Positions 7,768 through 18,181 of a stretch of 64,000 nt of DNA are shown here, piece after piece. The translations under genes were made by a program, and so were the position numbers. This DNA is from Acidobacteriota bacterium. GTDB taxonomy: Bacteria > Acidobacteriota > Terriglobia > Bryobacterales > Bryobacteraceae. The notes under the pieces were generated by a model. It searched no databases. It had not been told where the DNA came from and saw only the letters and a list, made by a program, of their open reading frames with translations. Position 1 is the stretch's first letter. Every line of letters starts with the position of its first letter. The stretch is from assembly GCA_026394055.1 (NCBI GenBank), contig JAPKYZ010000048.1:62001-126000 (forward strand), in the 5' to 3' direction.

Positions 7768-10164
7768 TTAAGGGACCTGTAGTAGCGCGATGCCCACCGC
7801 CCGGCGTTGGGCGTTCCACGCGGTGGCGGCAATCGAGCCTGCGCGCGGATTAGCTCGCAGCGTCACGGCCTGCGCGGCTTGTCCCGCCTGGCCACCGGCA
7901 CCGCCTCCACCCGGAGCTCCGCCGCCACCGCCAGCACCGGCCACCGCCGGCAAGGGACCGACAAAGGCCACGCCCTCGGGATTCGGGATCACATTGGCGT
8001 CGCCGGACACCAAGTCGTAGACGATGAACTGGCTGCCTGCGTTCTGATCCTTGACGCCCCGCCCCACCACCTTGCGCGTGGTGGCAAAGATCCCCGCGAT
8101 CTGGACCGAAGCAAAGCCATCCGGCACGGGCAACAGCTTGGCGGTGGCAGTTTCCAGATCGAACAATACCAGGCCGCCGTCGCCCTGCACACGGTTGGTC
8201 GCAGGAGCGATCAGGGCGCCCAGCGTGGGGATTGTGCTGAGGTTGCCAAAGCCCGTGACGCCCGACGGCAGGTCCAGCCGGTTGACGCTGCCGCTGACGC
8301 CGTCGAGCACATACAGCGTGTCGGAGACGTTGTTCCGGCCCGGGTCGGTGTTGGTACCGAACATGTAGTCGTTCATCTCATTGGCTCCGGCATTGGCGTT
8401 CAACTGGCCGGTGCCGGGAAGCTGCACCACGCTGGCCGATTGATTGGTTAAGTCCACCAGCAGAAAGCCATCCGCGGGGCAGGGGTTGGCAAAGGCGGAG
8501 GTGACGCTCTTGGAGGCCAGCAGCCCAAAGCGCCGCGATAGGTCGAGCGTCTGCAAGGGAATCTGGGCCGCGCAGCCGGTGGCGAACCAGCCGGAGGGGA
8601 AGGCCACGGTTTTCACTTCGCTTGCGTCCAGCGGAAACGCGATGACGCCGTGTTGGGTGTTGTCGCCCTGCTGGGCCAGCACGTAGAACAACCGCGTCGG
8701 GGCATCGAGAAAGACACTCCCCAGTGGCCGCGTCAGATTTGCGCCCGGCGGCAGGTTCACGCCCGGAGGCAACGCAACCTGCTGCGGCTGAGCGGCCAGC
8801 GGCAGCCAGCCCTCAGGGAAGTCCCGCGTGGAGACGACGGCGTTTTGCGCGTCTAGAAAGGCTAGCTTGGCCTTCTTCGGAGCGCGGTCATTGTCGGTCA
8901 CCACCACCGCGCGCCGGTTGTTGCCCACGCCCGTGGGATTTGAAAAGACCACGCTGAGCCCATCACCCAAATCGATGGTCAATGCCACAATGCCGCCCGC
9001 GGCGCCACCCGCGCCACCACCTCCACCCGCGGCGCCGGGCACGACGGTTGCTTCGGTGACTTCCGAGGTCAACGGGTCGACACTATAGGCCTTCGCCGGA
9101 GGCCCCGGCACCACCACAACAAAGCCGTTGGCATTGGCGGTCAACAATGAGGCTGAGGCGGGCAGCGTCACTGAGCTCGAGACGTCCCCCGGAGCAAAGG
9201 TCATCAACTTGGCGCTCACCACGTCGGCCGATTCTGGTGGTCCCACCAGCGCGCCCAGCACGCCAGTGTCGTTGGCGGCCACGATGGGCGTCGCGGCATT
9301 GCGATTGGCCGTCGTAAGGCAGTCCGCCACGCGCGATGCCGCGGCCTTGCCAAAATCAAACAGGAAGGCCGGGTAGCAGCCCTTGTCATCGCGAGCGCCC
9401 GTGGCCAGCAGGAACTCGCCGCGCAGATCACTGCCCACCAGATCCCGCAGGTCCGGCGTGCCATCGGGCAGCGGCAAATACTTTAAGGCCGCCACGCGAC
9501 GGCCCAGGGTTCCCTGATTCGCTACTCGATTGCCGCTGAGCAGCGTCACCATGTCGCCCGCAGCGGAATCGGCGGGAACCGTGATCGCGATATCAAACTC
9601 ACCCGGCCGGTCCGACGCAGTGGCCGTGACGGAGCCGCGCAGGCCGCCCACATAGGCCTGCAGATCCACCGCGCCGGGGGCGCCAAAACCTGAGGCCGAC
9701 AGCACAATGCTGCTGCCGCTACCGGTGGAGGCCAGTTCGCCAAAGCCCTTGTCCTCCTTGGTCCGCAACGAGGGGAGGCTGGCCACCACGGTGATGCGCG
9801 CTGGGCGGCTCTGCTGTTCGCCGCGGCGCACGATCACGTTCACCACGCCATTGGGAGTCTGCTCTGGAACAACCGCCACTACGCGCCCCGGTTCGGCCGA
9901 GATCACTCCCGCGGCCCGGTTGTTGACGAGTACCTCAACGTCTCCCAGCTTGGTGGGCGCTGGATTCTCGGTCGTCTTGATGCCCTCCGGTGGACCGAGA
10001 TTGAGCCCGGAGATCCAGATAATGCCGCCCGGAGCCACCTGCGACGGCGCGGGGCGCTGCGTAAAGCCGTTGATGACGCCCCGCGGTGTCACCACCGGTG
10101 CGGTCTGGCCGGAGACTAGGGCTGTCGCCAACAGGGTGCTCCACAACAAGGGGGTCAGGCGCAT
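7768..10164 (-). CDS. Large secreted protein with IPT/TIG-like N-terminus and Gly-rich linkers
   Basis: The 798-residue protein has a Sec signal peptide (MRLTPLLWSTLLATALVSG), then Ig-like segments of a type frequent in Solibacteraceae secreted proteins (PSQVAPGGIIWISGLNLGPP, VLVNNRAAGVISAEPGRV, SSIVLSASGFGAPG). The C-terminal two thirds contain repeated strand patterns that resemble a beta-propeller. Two Gly-rich linkers (near residues 385 and 755) separate the parts. No catalytic motif is seen. The function is unknown; a cell-surface or extracellular binding role is inference. The stop lies 4 bp from the convergent methyltransferase stop. Confidence 0.8.
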   Translation of the reverse strand: MRLTPLLWSTLLATALVSGQTAPVVTPRGVINGFTQRPAPSQVAPGGIIWISGLNLGPPEGIKTTENPAPTKLGDVEVLVNNRAAGVISAEPGRVVAVVPEQTPNGVVNVIVRRGEQQSRPARITVVASLPSLRTKEDKGFGELASTGSGSSIVLSASGFGAPGAVDLQAYVGGLRGSVTATASDRPGEFDIAITVPADSAAGDMVTLLSGNRVANQGTLGRRVAALKYLPLPDGTPDLRDLVGSDLRGEFLLATGARDDKGCYPAFLFDFGKAAASRVADCLTTANRNAATPIVAANDTGVLGALVGPPESADVVSAKLMTFAPGDVSSSVTLPASASLLTANANGFVVVVPGPPAKAYSVDPLTSEVTEATVVPGAAGGGGGAGGAAGGIVALTIDLGDGLSVVFSNPTGVGNNRRAVVVTDNDRAPKKAKLAFLDAQNAVVSTRDFPEGWLPLAAQPQQVALPPGVNLPPGANLTRPLGSVFLDAPTRLFYVLAQQGDNTQHGVIAFPLDASEVKTVAFPSGWFATGCAAQIPLQTLDLSRRFGLLASKSVTSAFANPCPADGFLLVDLTNQSASVVQLPGTGQLNANAGANEMNDYMFGTNTDPGRNNVSDTLYVLDGVSGSVNRLDLPSGVTGFGNLSTIPTLGALIAPATNRVQGDGGLVLFDLETATAKLLPVPDGFASVQIAGIFATTRKVVGRGVKDQNAGSQFIVYDLVSGDANVIPNPEGVAFVGPLPAVAGAGGGGGAPGGGGAGGQAGQAAQAVTLRANPRAGSIAATAWNAQRRAVGIALLQVP

Positions 10165-10181
10165 AAGCTGAATAACACGAT

Positions 10182-11108
10182 ATGGCGAAAATAGTTGTTT
10201 TGTGTCTCATTTCAATTACGGCGTGGGCGGACCCCTTGGCCGAGGTTCGGCGGGGTATGGAGAAGGCGATGGGCGAGTTTCCACTTTCCGGCCCGCGGCG
10301 CCCGCCGGAGGTCCGCGTGATCGAAGAGCGCCAGATCGGCAGCATCACCTACCGGCGCCTGGACTACCTGGCGGAGCCTGGAGACTGGGTGCCCGCCTGG
10401 TTGCTGCTGCCCGCCGGGCGAGCCCGCCACCCGGCTATGCTGGCCCTGCACCAGACCACCAAGTTCGGCAAGGACGAACCCGCTGGCCTCGCCGGAAAGC
10501 CGAACCTCTTTTACGCCAAGGAACTCGCCGAACTCGGCTTTGTCGTCCTGGTGCCGGACTACCCCAGCTTGGGCCAGAACGAGTCCGACCCGTACAAACT
10601 GGGCTACGCCTCAACGTCGATGAAAGCCATCGTCAACCACGTCCGCGGCCTGGACCTGCTGGCTTCACTCCCCAACGTCGACCCCAAGCGCCTGGGCGCC
10701 ATCGGCCATTCGCTGGGTGGGCACAATTCGCTCTTCCTGGCCATCTTCGACCCGCGCGTGAAAGTGGTGGTGACCAGTTGCGGCTTCACGGCCGCCCACC
10801 GCTACAAAGGCGGTGATCTCACTGGCTGGAACGGCTGGCGCTACATGCCCCGCATTGGGACCATCTATCACAACTCTCCTGCCGAAGTGCCGTTTGATTT
10901 CCCCGCCATCGTGGAAGCGTTGCGGACCCGTGGTCTGTTTGTCAACGCCCCACTCCACGACGACAACTTCGACGTGGAAGGCGTGCGCGAGTGCATGCGG
11001 CAGGCGGGCAAAAAGGCCGTGGCGGTCTACCCCAACGCGGGCCACGACTTCCCGCCCGCTGAGCGGGAGCAGGCCTACCGCTACATCGAGCGGTTCCTGG
11101 GCCGCTAG
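10182..11108 (+). CDS. Exported alpha/beta hydrolase (dienelactone hydrolase-like)
   Basis: The 308-residue protein carries a short signal peptide ending near ITAWADPL, then an alpha/beta-hydrolase fold. The nucleophile elbow is GHSLGG (Ser about 177). The acid is probably in the LHDDNFDVEGV stretch and the catalytic His in NAGHDFPPAE (about 289). The DYPSLGQNE and ALHQTT strands fit acetyl xylan esterase/dienelactone hydrolase-like enzymes. The substrate is unknown. It is divergent from the large secreted protein, with 17 bp between starts, so promoters must overlap the neighbouring coding regions. Confidence 0.87.
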   Translation: MAKIVVLCLISITAWADPLAEVRRGMEKAMGEFPLSGPRRPPEVRVIEERQIGSITYRRLDYLAEPGDWVPAWLLLPAGRARHPAMLALHQTTKFGKDEPAGLAGKPNLFYAKELAELGFVVLVPDYPSLGQNESDPYKLGYASTSMKAIVNHVRGLDLLASLPNVDPKRLGAIGHSLGGHNSLFLAIFDPRVKVVVTSCGFTAAHRYKGGDLTGWNGWRYMPRIGTIYHNSPAEVPFDFPAIVEALRTRGLFVNAPLHDDNFDVEGVRECMRQAGKKAVAVYPNAGHDFPPAEREQAYRYIERFLGR

Positions 11109-11153
11109 CGCGTTCCCGAAAATTCGTAAGGCTGGACCGGCCCCAAGGATCAG

Positions 11154-11259
11154 CCCCATGCGTGAGCTTGGGGCTATCTTCGGGCGGGCGAACAACCCCC
11201 AAGCTGACGCATGGGGCTATCTTCGGGCGGGCGAACAAGCCCCAAGCTGACGCATGGGG
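11154..11259. repeat. Tandem 43-bp repeat with palindromic 20-bp cores
   Basis: Three 20-bp cores at 11154-11173, 11197-11216 and 11240-11259 lie at an exact 43-bp period. They are separated by two 23-bp spacers that differ only in their last base (CTATCTTCGGGCGGGCGAAC...). Each core has CCCCA/TGGGG ends. The first core is the reverse complement of the other two with one mismatch. It lies between convergent genes. Two and a half units with identical spacers is not a CRISPR array. Confidence 0.85.
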
Positions 11260-11310
11260 CTAGGCCAAGCACCACCTGAAGCGCAAAGAAGTGCGCGGGC
11301 TGGAGCGTTG

Positions 11311-12324
<1,014 letters not shown>

Positions 12325-12732
12325 CGTCCCCCCCAGGTCGGTCACCCCCATGATAGCGGGCGAATTGACCCGCGGTGGCCCGTGTGGGGCGGGCTGGTGC
12401 GGGCTGGCAAGGCCTTTACGGCTAAGGCCTTCTCCGTTAAGGCCTTCACCGTTAAGGCCTTCTTGGGCAATGCCTTCACGATACACGCTTGGGCTCGATG
12501 TTCAGGGGTGTTTCGCGTACGACCCTTCCTTGTTTGCGCCAGCGTCGGCGCAAGCGTTGATTCTGAGTAGTTTCTGGCGGGCGGTGCCTCCCGTTTGGGC
12601 AGCCGCGGACGGCAAGTCGTGCCGTAGTACTGGGTTTTTCCTTATCCGGTCGCAAAGTTTTATACTGTATAGGACTATTGGTCTGGTTACGTACTGGGTA
12701 AAGAGTTTGCCTTTTTTGGCGAGGAGCATTGT
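12325..12732. other. Divergent intergenic region between radical SAM and response-regulator genes
   Basis: A 408-bp stretch with no convincing gene. It contains the 15-bp tandem repeat at 12409-12483. Before the response regulator there is a locally AT-rich segment (about 12635-12720) with TATACTGTATAG at 12661-12672, a plausible promoter and operator region for the plus-strand gene. No clear -35 box was found. Confidence 0.5.
12409..12483. repeat. 15-bp tandem repeat (five units)
   Basis: Units of 15 bp starting at 12409, 12424, 12439, 12454 and 12469 share AAGGCCTTC followed by six variable bases; the last unit is degenerate (AATGCCTTC). On the minus strand, in frame with the radical SAM gene, they read as a repeated five-residue unit (EGLNG). 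They may be non-coding leader or an unusual N-terminal extension. Confidence 0.8.
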
Positions 12733-13506
12733 ATGGAGCAGCTAATGGAATTGGCATTGGCGGAAATGGTGAACGATGGACTGCCGTCGGAGGCTGTTCC
12801 GGAGAAGCGTGAGATCACGGTGGTGATCGCGGACGATCACCCGATTGTCCGCGACGGTCTTCGTAACCTGTTGTCTCAACAAGCGGATCTTCGCATTGTG
12901 GGCGAGGGCGGGGACGGCCGGGAGGCGCTGGAACTGGTGCGCTCACTACAGCCTGACGTGTTGCTGCTCGATCTCCGGATGCCGAATTTCGACGGCCTGG
13001 CCGTCCTGCGCCAGCTGCAGGGCACCGGCTCCAAGACTCGCGCCATCATCTTCACCGCCAGCGACGACAAGAACGAGTACGTGCAGGCCATGAAGTTGGG
13101 CGCTTGCGGGATCGTGCTGAAGCTGACCAACTCCGACCTGATCGCCAAGAGCATCCGCAAGGTCCACGGCGGCGAGATCTGGCTGGATTCGCACACCACG
13201 GCGGCCGTGATGCGCCAGTTTGCCACCAACACGCCCGAACCGCAGGCCTCGGGCCCGTTCGGCATGCCCGCGGCGGCTGGTGCGGGCAAGGGTGGCCGCG
13301 AACGCAGCCCACTGTCCACCCGCGAGCGAGAAATTGTGGGTCTGGTAGCGCAGGGCTACAAGAACAAAGAGATGGCCGAGAAGATGTTTATCAGTGAGCA
13401 GACGGTGAAGAACCATCTGCACAACATCTTCGACAAGCTAGGCGTGTCGGACCGGTTGGAACTGGCGCTCTACGCCATCCACAAGGGTCTGCATACACCG
13501 GCCTAG
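12733..13506 (+). CDS. NarL/FixJ-family response regulator
   Basis: A two-component response regulator of 257 residues. The receiver domain (about 28-145) has the acidic pair in VIADDHPIVRDGL, the phospho-acceptor Asp80 in LLLDLRMPNFDG, the switch Thr in IIFTASDD and the Lys in IVLKLTN. A linker of about 45 residues rich in Ala/Gly leads to a LuxR-type helix-turn-helix (LSTREREIVGLVAQG to ISEQTVKNHLHNIFDKLGV). No histidine kinase is adjacent, so it is an orphan. A GAGGAG ribosome-binding site precedes the ATG. Its end overlaps the S41 protease end by 4 bp in convergent orientation. Confidence 0.93.
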   Translation: MEQLMELALAEMVNDGLPSEAVPEKREITVVIADDHPIVRDGLRNLLSQQADLRIVGEGGDGREALELVRSLQPDVLLLDLRMPNFDGLAVLRQLQGTGSKTRAIIFTASDDKNEYVQAMKLGACGIVLKLTNSDLIAKSIRKVHGGEIWLDSHTTAAVMRQFATNTPEPQASGPFGMPAAAGAGKGGRERSPLSTREREIVGLVAQGYKNKEMAEKMFISEQTVKNHLHNIFDKLGVSDRLELALYAIHKGLHTPA

Positions 13507-14948
13507 TTGTTTGCCGGCTTGGCTGGTGGGGGCGGCGCTGGGGGCTTTAGGCGCTCCACCGCGCGGCGGACCACCGGGTCCCGCGCCAGCTCCACTTCAT
13601 CACCCTTCTCGACGCCTTGCGTCAAGTTCAGCACTTCCTGCTGCATGCGGCTGCGGAGCCATTCGCCGTTGGCGGACCAGTCGCTGACGCTGGGTTGGAT
13701 CTGGCGCTCAGAAAGCCAGATGCGGAAGTCATCGTAGACGCCGGTCGGCAGCGGATCCTTCGGTGTTCCTTTCCTCACCAGCTCCGTCGCAAAGGCCGTA
13801 AAGGAGCCGGACATGTCCAGCACCGCGCGCAACCGGTTCCCCGCATCCGGCAGCACCGTCTCATCGGGGGCAATGCCGCCCGGGCTATCCGGTGTTTCGA
13901 TCTGCACGTTCTTGAGCGGCCGCTGGAGATTGTTGCCCGATGGTGAGTAGTAGTACGCCACCGTCAAGGCAATGCCGGAGCCGCCCGAAAGCGAGTAGAC
14001 GCTCTGCACCAGCCCCTTGCCGAAGCTGCGATTGCCCAGCAGGATGGCGCGCTTGTGGTCCTTCAAGGCGGACCCTAGAATCTCCGCGGCGCTGGCGGTC
14101 TTTTCGTTGATCAACACCGTCACCGGAAACTCGTACGGCGTGCCTCCGTCCGGCGCGTGCACATCTTCTTCCTTCTTGGACCGGCCGCGAATGCTCAGCA
14201 GCTTTGTGCCGGGCTTCAAAAACAACGAGCAGGCTTCGAGCGCTGTCTCCACCGCTCCACCCGGATTGTTGCGCAGGTCCAGCACCAGCCCCGGCAGCGA
14301 CGCTCCACCCAGCTTCTCGATCGCGGCTTTGAACTCCTGCCCGGTCTTTTGGTCGAAGTTGGCAATGCGGATATAGCCCGGTCCAGCAGGAAGCATAAAG
14401 GCGCGGTCCACGCTGGGCGCGGCGAGATTTTCCGGCACCAGCTGGAACGACAGCAAGCGCGGCGTGTTCAGGCGGCGCACGTAGATCTGCGCCTCGCGGC
14501 GGCGGGTCTCGGACAGCAACTGGATCAACTGCTCCGGCTCCAGCCCCATCAGCGAGATGTTGTTCACCGCGACGATCTCATCGCCCGGTGACAGGCCGCT
14601 CTTGGCCGACGGGGTGCCGGGCAAGGTCTGCAGCACAAAGACGCGCCCGGGCAGAATGCTGACCACGGAGCCAAAGCCTTTGCGTTCCGAGCTGTTCATC
14701 TCCTTCAGCTGCTGCATCTGGTCGGGGTCCAGGAACACCGAGTGCGGGTCGAGACCGCGCAGCATGCCCGGCAGCACACCGCCATAGATGGCCGGGGTGG
14801 GATCGACGGGATCGGCCGCTTCATCGCTCAGCGCGGCGTACACGGACATCACCTTGCGGACCGACTCCAGCAGATCCTTGATGTCCGGCGGCGGTGGCGT
14901 GGGCGCCGCTTGGGCGGCAAGCAACAGGGCGAGCGAAGGCCACATCAT
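13503..14948 (-). CDS. S41 family C-terminal processing peptidase (CtpA-like)
   Basis: An exported serine protease of 481 residues: signal peptide (MMWPSLALLLAAQAA), a PDZ domain (about 100-185, with PSAKSGLSPGDEIVAVN) and the S41 catalytic core. The Ser/Lys dyad is visible as the Ser in INEKTASAAEILGSAL and the Lys in NRSFGKGLVQS; LDLRNNPGG is the oxyanion-region motif. It probably trims periplasmic proteins or cell-wall hydrolases. It is the last gene of the close-packed minus-strand run that includes ddl, 7 bp away, which fits a cell-wall role. Confidence 0.93.
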   Translation of the reverse strand: MMWPSLALLLAAQAAPTPPPPDIKDLLESVRKVMSVYAALSDEAADPVDPTPAIYGGVLPGMLRGLDPHSVFLDPDQMQQLKEMNSSERKGFGSVVSILPGRVFVLQTLPGTPSAKSGLSPGDEIVAVNNISLMGLEPEQLIQLLSETRRREAQIYVRRLNTPRLLSFQLVPENLAAPSVDRAFMLPAGPGYIRIANFDQKTGQEFKAAIEKLGGASLPGLVLDLRNNPGGAVETALEACSLFLKPGTKLLSIRGRSKKEEDVHAPDGGTPYEFPVTVLINEKTASAAEILGSALKDHKRAILLGNRSFGKGLVQSVYSLSGGSGIALTVAYYYSPSGNNLQRPLKNVQIETPDSPGGIAPDETVLPDAGNRLRAVLDMSGSFTAFATELVRKGTPKDPLPTGVYDDFRIWLSERQIQPSVSDWSANGEWLRSRMQQEVLNLTQGVEKGDEVELARDPVVRRAVERLKPPAPPPPAKPANN

Positions 14949-14955
14949 GGCAACC

Positions 14956-15930
14956 CTACTTCTCGAATCGCGTGGCGCGCTTGCGCTCGTGGCGGCGCAA
15001 GGCCAGCGTGATCAGCTCGTCCAGCAGCTGCCGAAAGGGAATGCCGGCATGCTCCCACATCTTGGGGAACATCGAGATGCTGGTGAAGCCCGGGATGGTG
15101 TTGGGCTCGTTGAGAAACAGCTCGCCCGTCGCTGAGTCCATCAAAAAGTCGCAGCGGGTCATCCCTTCCAGCTCGAGCGCGGCACAGGCAGCGACGGCCA
15201 ACCGCTGCATTTCGGCGATCTTGTCGGGCGGCAGGTTGGCGGGCAAGTCGATCTCGGTTGTGTCCTCGATGTACTTGGCTTCGTAGTCGTAGAATTCGCG
15301 CTTGGGGCGGATCTCGCACGGGAACGAAGCGCGCCGGTCTTCCTGATTGCCCAGCACGGCGATCTCGAACTCGCGGCCGGTGACGCCACGCTCGATGATC
15401 ACTTTGGTGTCGTACTGCGCAGCATTTTCGAGCGCAGGGCCCAGTTGCTCGCGCGTCTTCACCTTGGTGATGCCGACGCTCGACCCCAGATTGGCGGGCT
15501 TCACAAACACGGGGAACGGGAGCGTGATCGCGTCCGGGTTCAGAACGCCGCGGTACTGCACCACGTAGTCCACCACCGGCACGCCGGATTGCCTCAGCAG
15601 CCGCTTGGTAACTTCCTTGTCCATCGCCACCGCGGACCCCAGGACGCCCGGGCCGACATAGGGCAGGTCGGCCAGCTCAAACAGCCCTTGCATCGTGCCA
15701 TCTTCGCCAAAGGTGCCATGGAGGGCAGGGAAGACGACGTCAATCTCGCGGTTGGCGCCGGGTTCGGGCGCGATGGGCTTGGGGCGCCAGCGGCCCTCCT
15801 TCGAGATGAAGTAGTGGATAACGTGATAACGTTCCGGGTCCAACCCCTCAATGATCGATTGCGCCGAGCGGAGCGAGATTTCATGCTCACCGCTGCGGCC
15901 GCCGTAAACGACTGCGACTCGCGTTTTCAT
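14956..15930 (-). CDS. ddl: D-alanine--D-alanine ligase
   Basis: An ATP-grasp ligase that makes D-Ala-D-Ala for peptidoglycan in the cytoplasm. The 324-residue protein starts VAVVYGGRSGEHEISL, the family N-terminus. It has the GTFGEDGTMQGLFEL and PYVGPGVLGSAVAMDK segments, FPVFVKPANLGSSVGI in the ATP-grasp lid, and the Mg-binding FLNEPNTIPGFT near the C-terminus. A Tyr, as in ordinary D-Ala-D-Ala ligases, is not checked here. It lies 9 bp from arginase and 7 bp from the S41 protease. Confidence 0.96.
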   Translation of the reverse strand: MKTRVAVVYGGRSGEHEISLRSAQSIIEGLDPERYHVIHYFISKEGRWRPKPIAPEPGANREIDVVFPALHGTFGEDGTMQGLFELADLPYVGPGVLGSAVAMDKEVTKRLLRQSGVPVVDYVVQYRGVLNPDAITLPFPVFVKPANLGSSVGITKVKTREQLGPALENAAQYDTKVIIERGVTGREFEIAVLGNQEDRRASFPCEIRPKREFYDYEAKYIEDTTEIDLPANLPPDKIAEMQRLAVAACAALELEGMTRCDFLMDSATGELFLNEPNTIPGFTSISMFPKMWEHAGIPFRQLLDELITLALRRHERKRATRFEK

Positions 15931-15939
15931 TTGCTTGAA

Positions 15940-16818
15940 TTACAGAATCTTCTTTCCCAGCGCCGACAATATCAGTTCGACGGCCAAATCCGCCGTCCGG
16001 TTGCTGACATCGAGCACCGGGTTCACTTCCACCACTTCCAGCGATTGGAGCTTCCCGGAATCGTGCGCCATCTCCATGATGAGGTGCGCTTCGCGATAGG
16101 ACAAGCCTCCTGGGACGGGCGTGCCGACTCCGGGGGCAGTGGCCGGGTCAATCGCGTCCATGTCGAAGCTCAAATGGAAGCCCGCCGTGCCTTTGGTGGC
16201 GATGCGAATCGCCTCTTCCATGATGCTGCGCATGCCGCGCTCATCGACATCGCGCATGGTGTAGCCATGGACGCCCCACTGCGCAATGTGGACCTTCTCG
16301 CCCGGGTCGACATCGCGCAAGCCCACCAGAGCCACGTTGGCCGGATTCAGCGGCGCACTGCTCAGCAGCGGCTTCGGCTCATGGCCCAACAACGCCGCCA
16401 GCGGCATGCCGTGGACATTGCCCGAAGGCGTCGTCTCCGGCGTGTTGATGTCGCCATGCGCATCAATCCAGATAACGCCTAGCTTCCGCTTCTTGGTGGC
16501 TCCGGAGATTGTTCCTGCCGCAATCGAATGGTCCCCACCCAGCACCACCGGGAAGCGCCCCTGGGCCGCGATCTTGGCCACCTGTGTCGCCAGGCGCTTG
16601 CAGGTGAGCGCGATCGGTTGCAGATACTTGGCCTTCGGGTCGCCTTCCGGCAAGCTCTCCTGCTGCGGCGCCTCGACGTTGCCCAGGTCCACGACATCAT
16701 GGCCTAGTGCCGCTAGGCGGTGGTGCAGATTGGCGACGCGGATGGCGGACGGCCCCATATCAACCCCGCGGCGTCCTGCGCCAAAGTCCAAGGGGGCGCC
16801 GATGAGAGAGATTTTCAT
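15940..16818 (-). CDS. rocF: Arginase
   Basis: A Mn-dependent ureohydrolase converting arginine to ornithine and urea. The 292-residue protein starts MKISLIGAPLDFGAGRRG and carries the three metal-site motifs GGDHSIAAGT, WIDAHGDINTP and SFDMDAIDPATAPG. The family-typical GGLSYREAHL and EVNPVLD follow. True arginase is favoured over agmatinase by the N-terminus and the HGDINT/SGNVHGMPL region. The open frame runs further upstream to 17049 into asnS, but the conserved start is the ATG at 16818. Confidence 0.92.
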   Translation of the reverse strand: MKISLIGAPLDFGAGRRGVDMGPSAIRVANLHHRLAALGHDVVDLGNVEAPQQESLPEGDPKAKYLQPIALTCKRLATQVAKIAAQGRFPVVLGGDHSIAAGTISGATKKRKLGVIWIDAHGDINTPETTPSGNVHGMPLAALLGHEPKPLLSSAPLNPANVALVGLRDVDPGEKVHIAQWGVHGYTMRDVDERGMRSIMEEAIRIATKGTAGFHLSFDMDAIDPATAPGVGTPVPGGLSYREAHLIMEMAHDSGKLQSLEVVEVNPVLDVSNRTADLAVELILSALGKKIL

Positions 16819-16870
16819 GTGTATCGTTTGCCTCCGCCGAATCGGCGATACCGATTCATCGGTCGAAGCC

Positions 16871-18181
16871 TTACGGCCGCGTGCGGTAGAGCATGCGCGG
16901 ATACGCGATCGTTTCCCGGATATGTTCCGTGCCGCACATCCAGGCCGTAAACCGCTCCACGCCCATGCCGAAGCCGCCGTGGGGGACGCTGCCGAAGCGG
17001 CGAAGGTCCAGATACCAGTTGAAGGCCTCTTCCGGCAGGTGGTGGTCATGCAGACGCTTCTTCAGCAGCTCCAGATCATGGATGCGCTGGCCGCCGCCGA
17101 TGATTTCGCCGTAGCCTTCGGGCGCGATCACATCAACGCCCAGCACCACCTCTTCGCGCTCCGGCGCCGGTTGGAAGTAGAAGGCTTTAAAGGAGGCCGG
17201 GAAGCGGTCCACCAGCACGGGCTTGTCCATATCCTGGGTGAGCAGGGTTTCGTCGGCGTTGCCGAAGTCGCCACCCCACTGGATCTCGCTGCCGCGCTCT
17301 TGCAGGATCTTCACCGAATCGTCGTAGGTCATCCGGTTGAACGGAGCCTTGATCGATTCCAGCTTCGAGATGTCGCGCTCCAGCACCTTCAGTTCCGCGT
17401 TCCGGTTGTTCAGCACGCGGTCGACAACGAAGCAGATCAGCCCTTCGGCCAGCTTTTTGACGTCCTCAAGATCGGCGTAGGCCATCTCGGGCTCTACCAT
17501 CCAGAACTCAGTCAAGTGGCGGCGAGTCTTCGACTTCTCGGCACGGAATGTCGGACCAAAGCAGTAGACCTTGCCCAGCGCCATCGCGTTCGCTTCGTTG
17601 TAAAGCTGGCCGGACTGGGTGAGGTAGACCTTCTCGTCTTCAAAGTAGTCCACTTCGAACAGCGTCGAAGTACCTTCGCAGGCGGCCGGCGTAAAGATGG
17701 GCGTATCGACTAGCGTGAAGCCATTGGAGTCAAAGAAGTCGCGAATGCCCTTGATCACTTCGTGGCGGATCTTGGCAATGGCCGTCTGGCGGCGGCTGCG
17801 GAGCCACAGGTGCCGATGGTCCATCAGGAACTCGATGCCGTGGTCCTTGGGCGTGATCGGGTACGGGTCGCTCTCCGGGACGCGCTGCACGGTCTCCAGA
17901 TGCTCGACATCCAGCTCAAAGCCGCCCTGGGCGCGCTCTTCGGCGCGGATGCGGCCGGTGACGATGATGGAGCTCTCCTGCGTGAGGTTCTTGATGTCCT
18001 CAAACAGGGCTTCCGGCAGCTGGGCCTTCACGGCCACGCACTGCATCAGCCCGGACCCATCGCGCAGGATGGGAAAGGCGATCTTGCCGGACTTGCGCAG
18101 GTTGTACAGCCAACCTGGAATGGAAACCACTTCGCCCACATGATGCTGGGCTTCGGCGATGGTAATGCGGGGAATGCTCAT
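16871..18181 (-). CDS. asnS: Asparaginyl-tRNA synthetase
   Basis: Class II aminoacyl-tRNA synthetase of 436 residues. The N-terminal OB-fold anticodon-binding domain has [18 protein letters not shown]. The catalytic core shows motif 2 ([21 protein letters not shown]) in pieces and motif 3 ([14 protein letters not shown]). AsnS rather than AspS is supported by the [10 protein letters not shown] region and overall length. The ATG overlaps the stop of the upstream TIM-barrel gene by 4 bp, right after an A-rich run. Confidence 0.94.
   Translation of the reverse strand: MSIPRITIAEAQHHVGEVVSIPGWLYNLRKSGKIAFPILRDGSGLMQCVAVKAQLPEALFEDIKNLTQESSIIVTGRIRAEERAQGGFELDVEHLETVQRVPESDPYPITPKDHGIEFLMDHRHLWLRSRRQTAIAKIRHEVIKGIRDFFDSNGFTLVDTPIFTPAACEGTSTLFEVDYFEDEKVYLTQSGQLYNEANAMALGKVYCFGPTFRAEKSKTRRHLTEFWMVEPEMAYADLEDVKKLAEGLICFVVDRVLNNRNAELKVLERDISKLESIKAPFNRMTYDDSVKILQERGSEIQWGGDFGNADETLLTQDMDKPVLVDRFPASFKAFYFQPAPEREEVVLGVDVIAPEGYGEIIGGGQRIHDLELLKKRLHDHHLPEEAFNWYLDLRRFGSVPHGGFGMGVERFTAWMCGTEHIRETIAYPRMLYRTRP

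Noticed and set aside
11154-11259. Possible CRISPR array
   Set aside because: Only two and a half units and both spacers are identical except for one base; one core is inverted.
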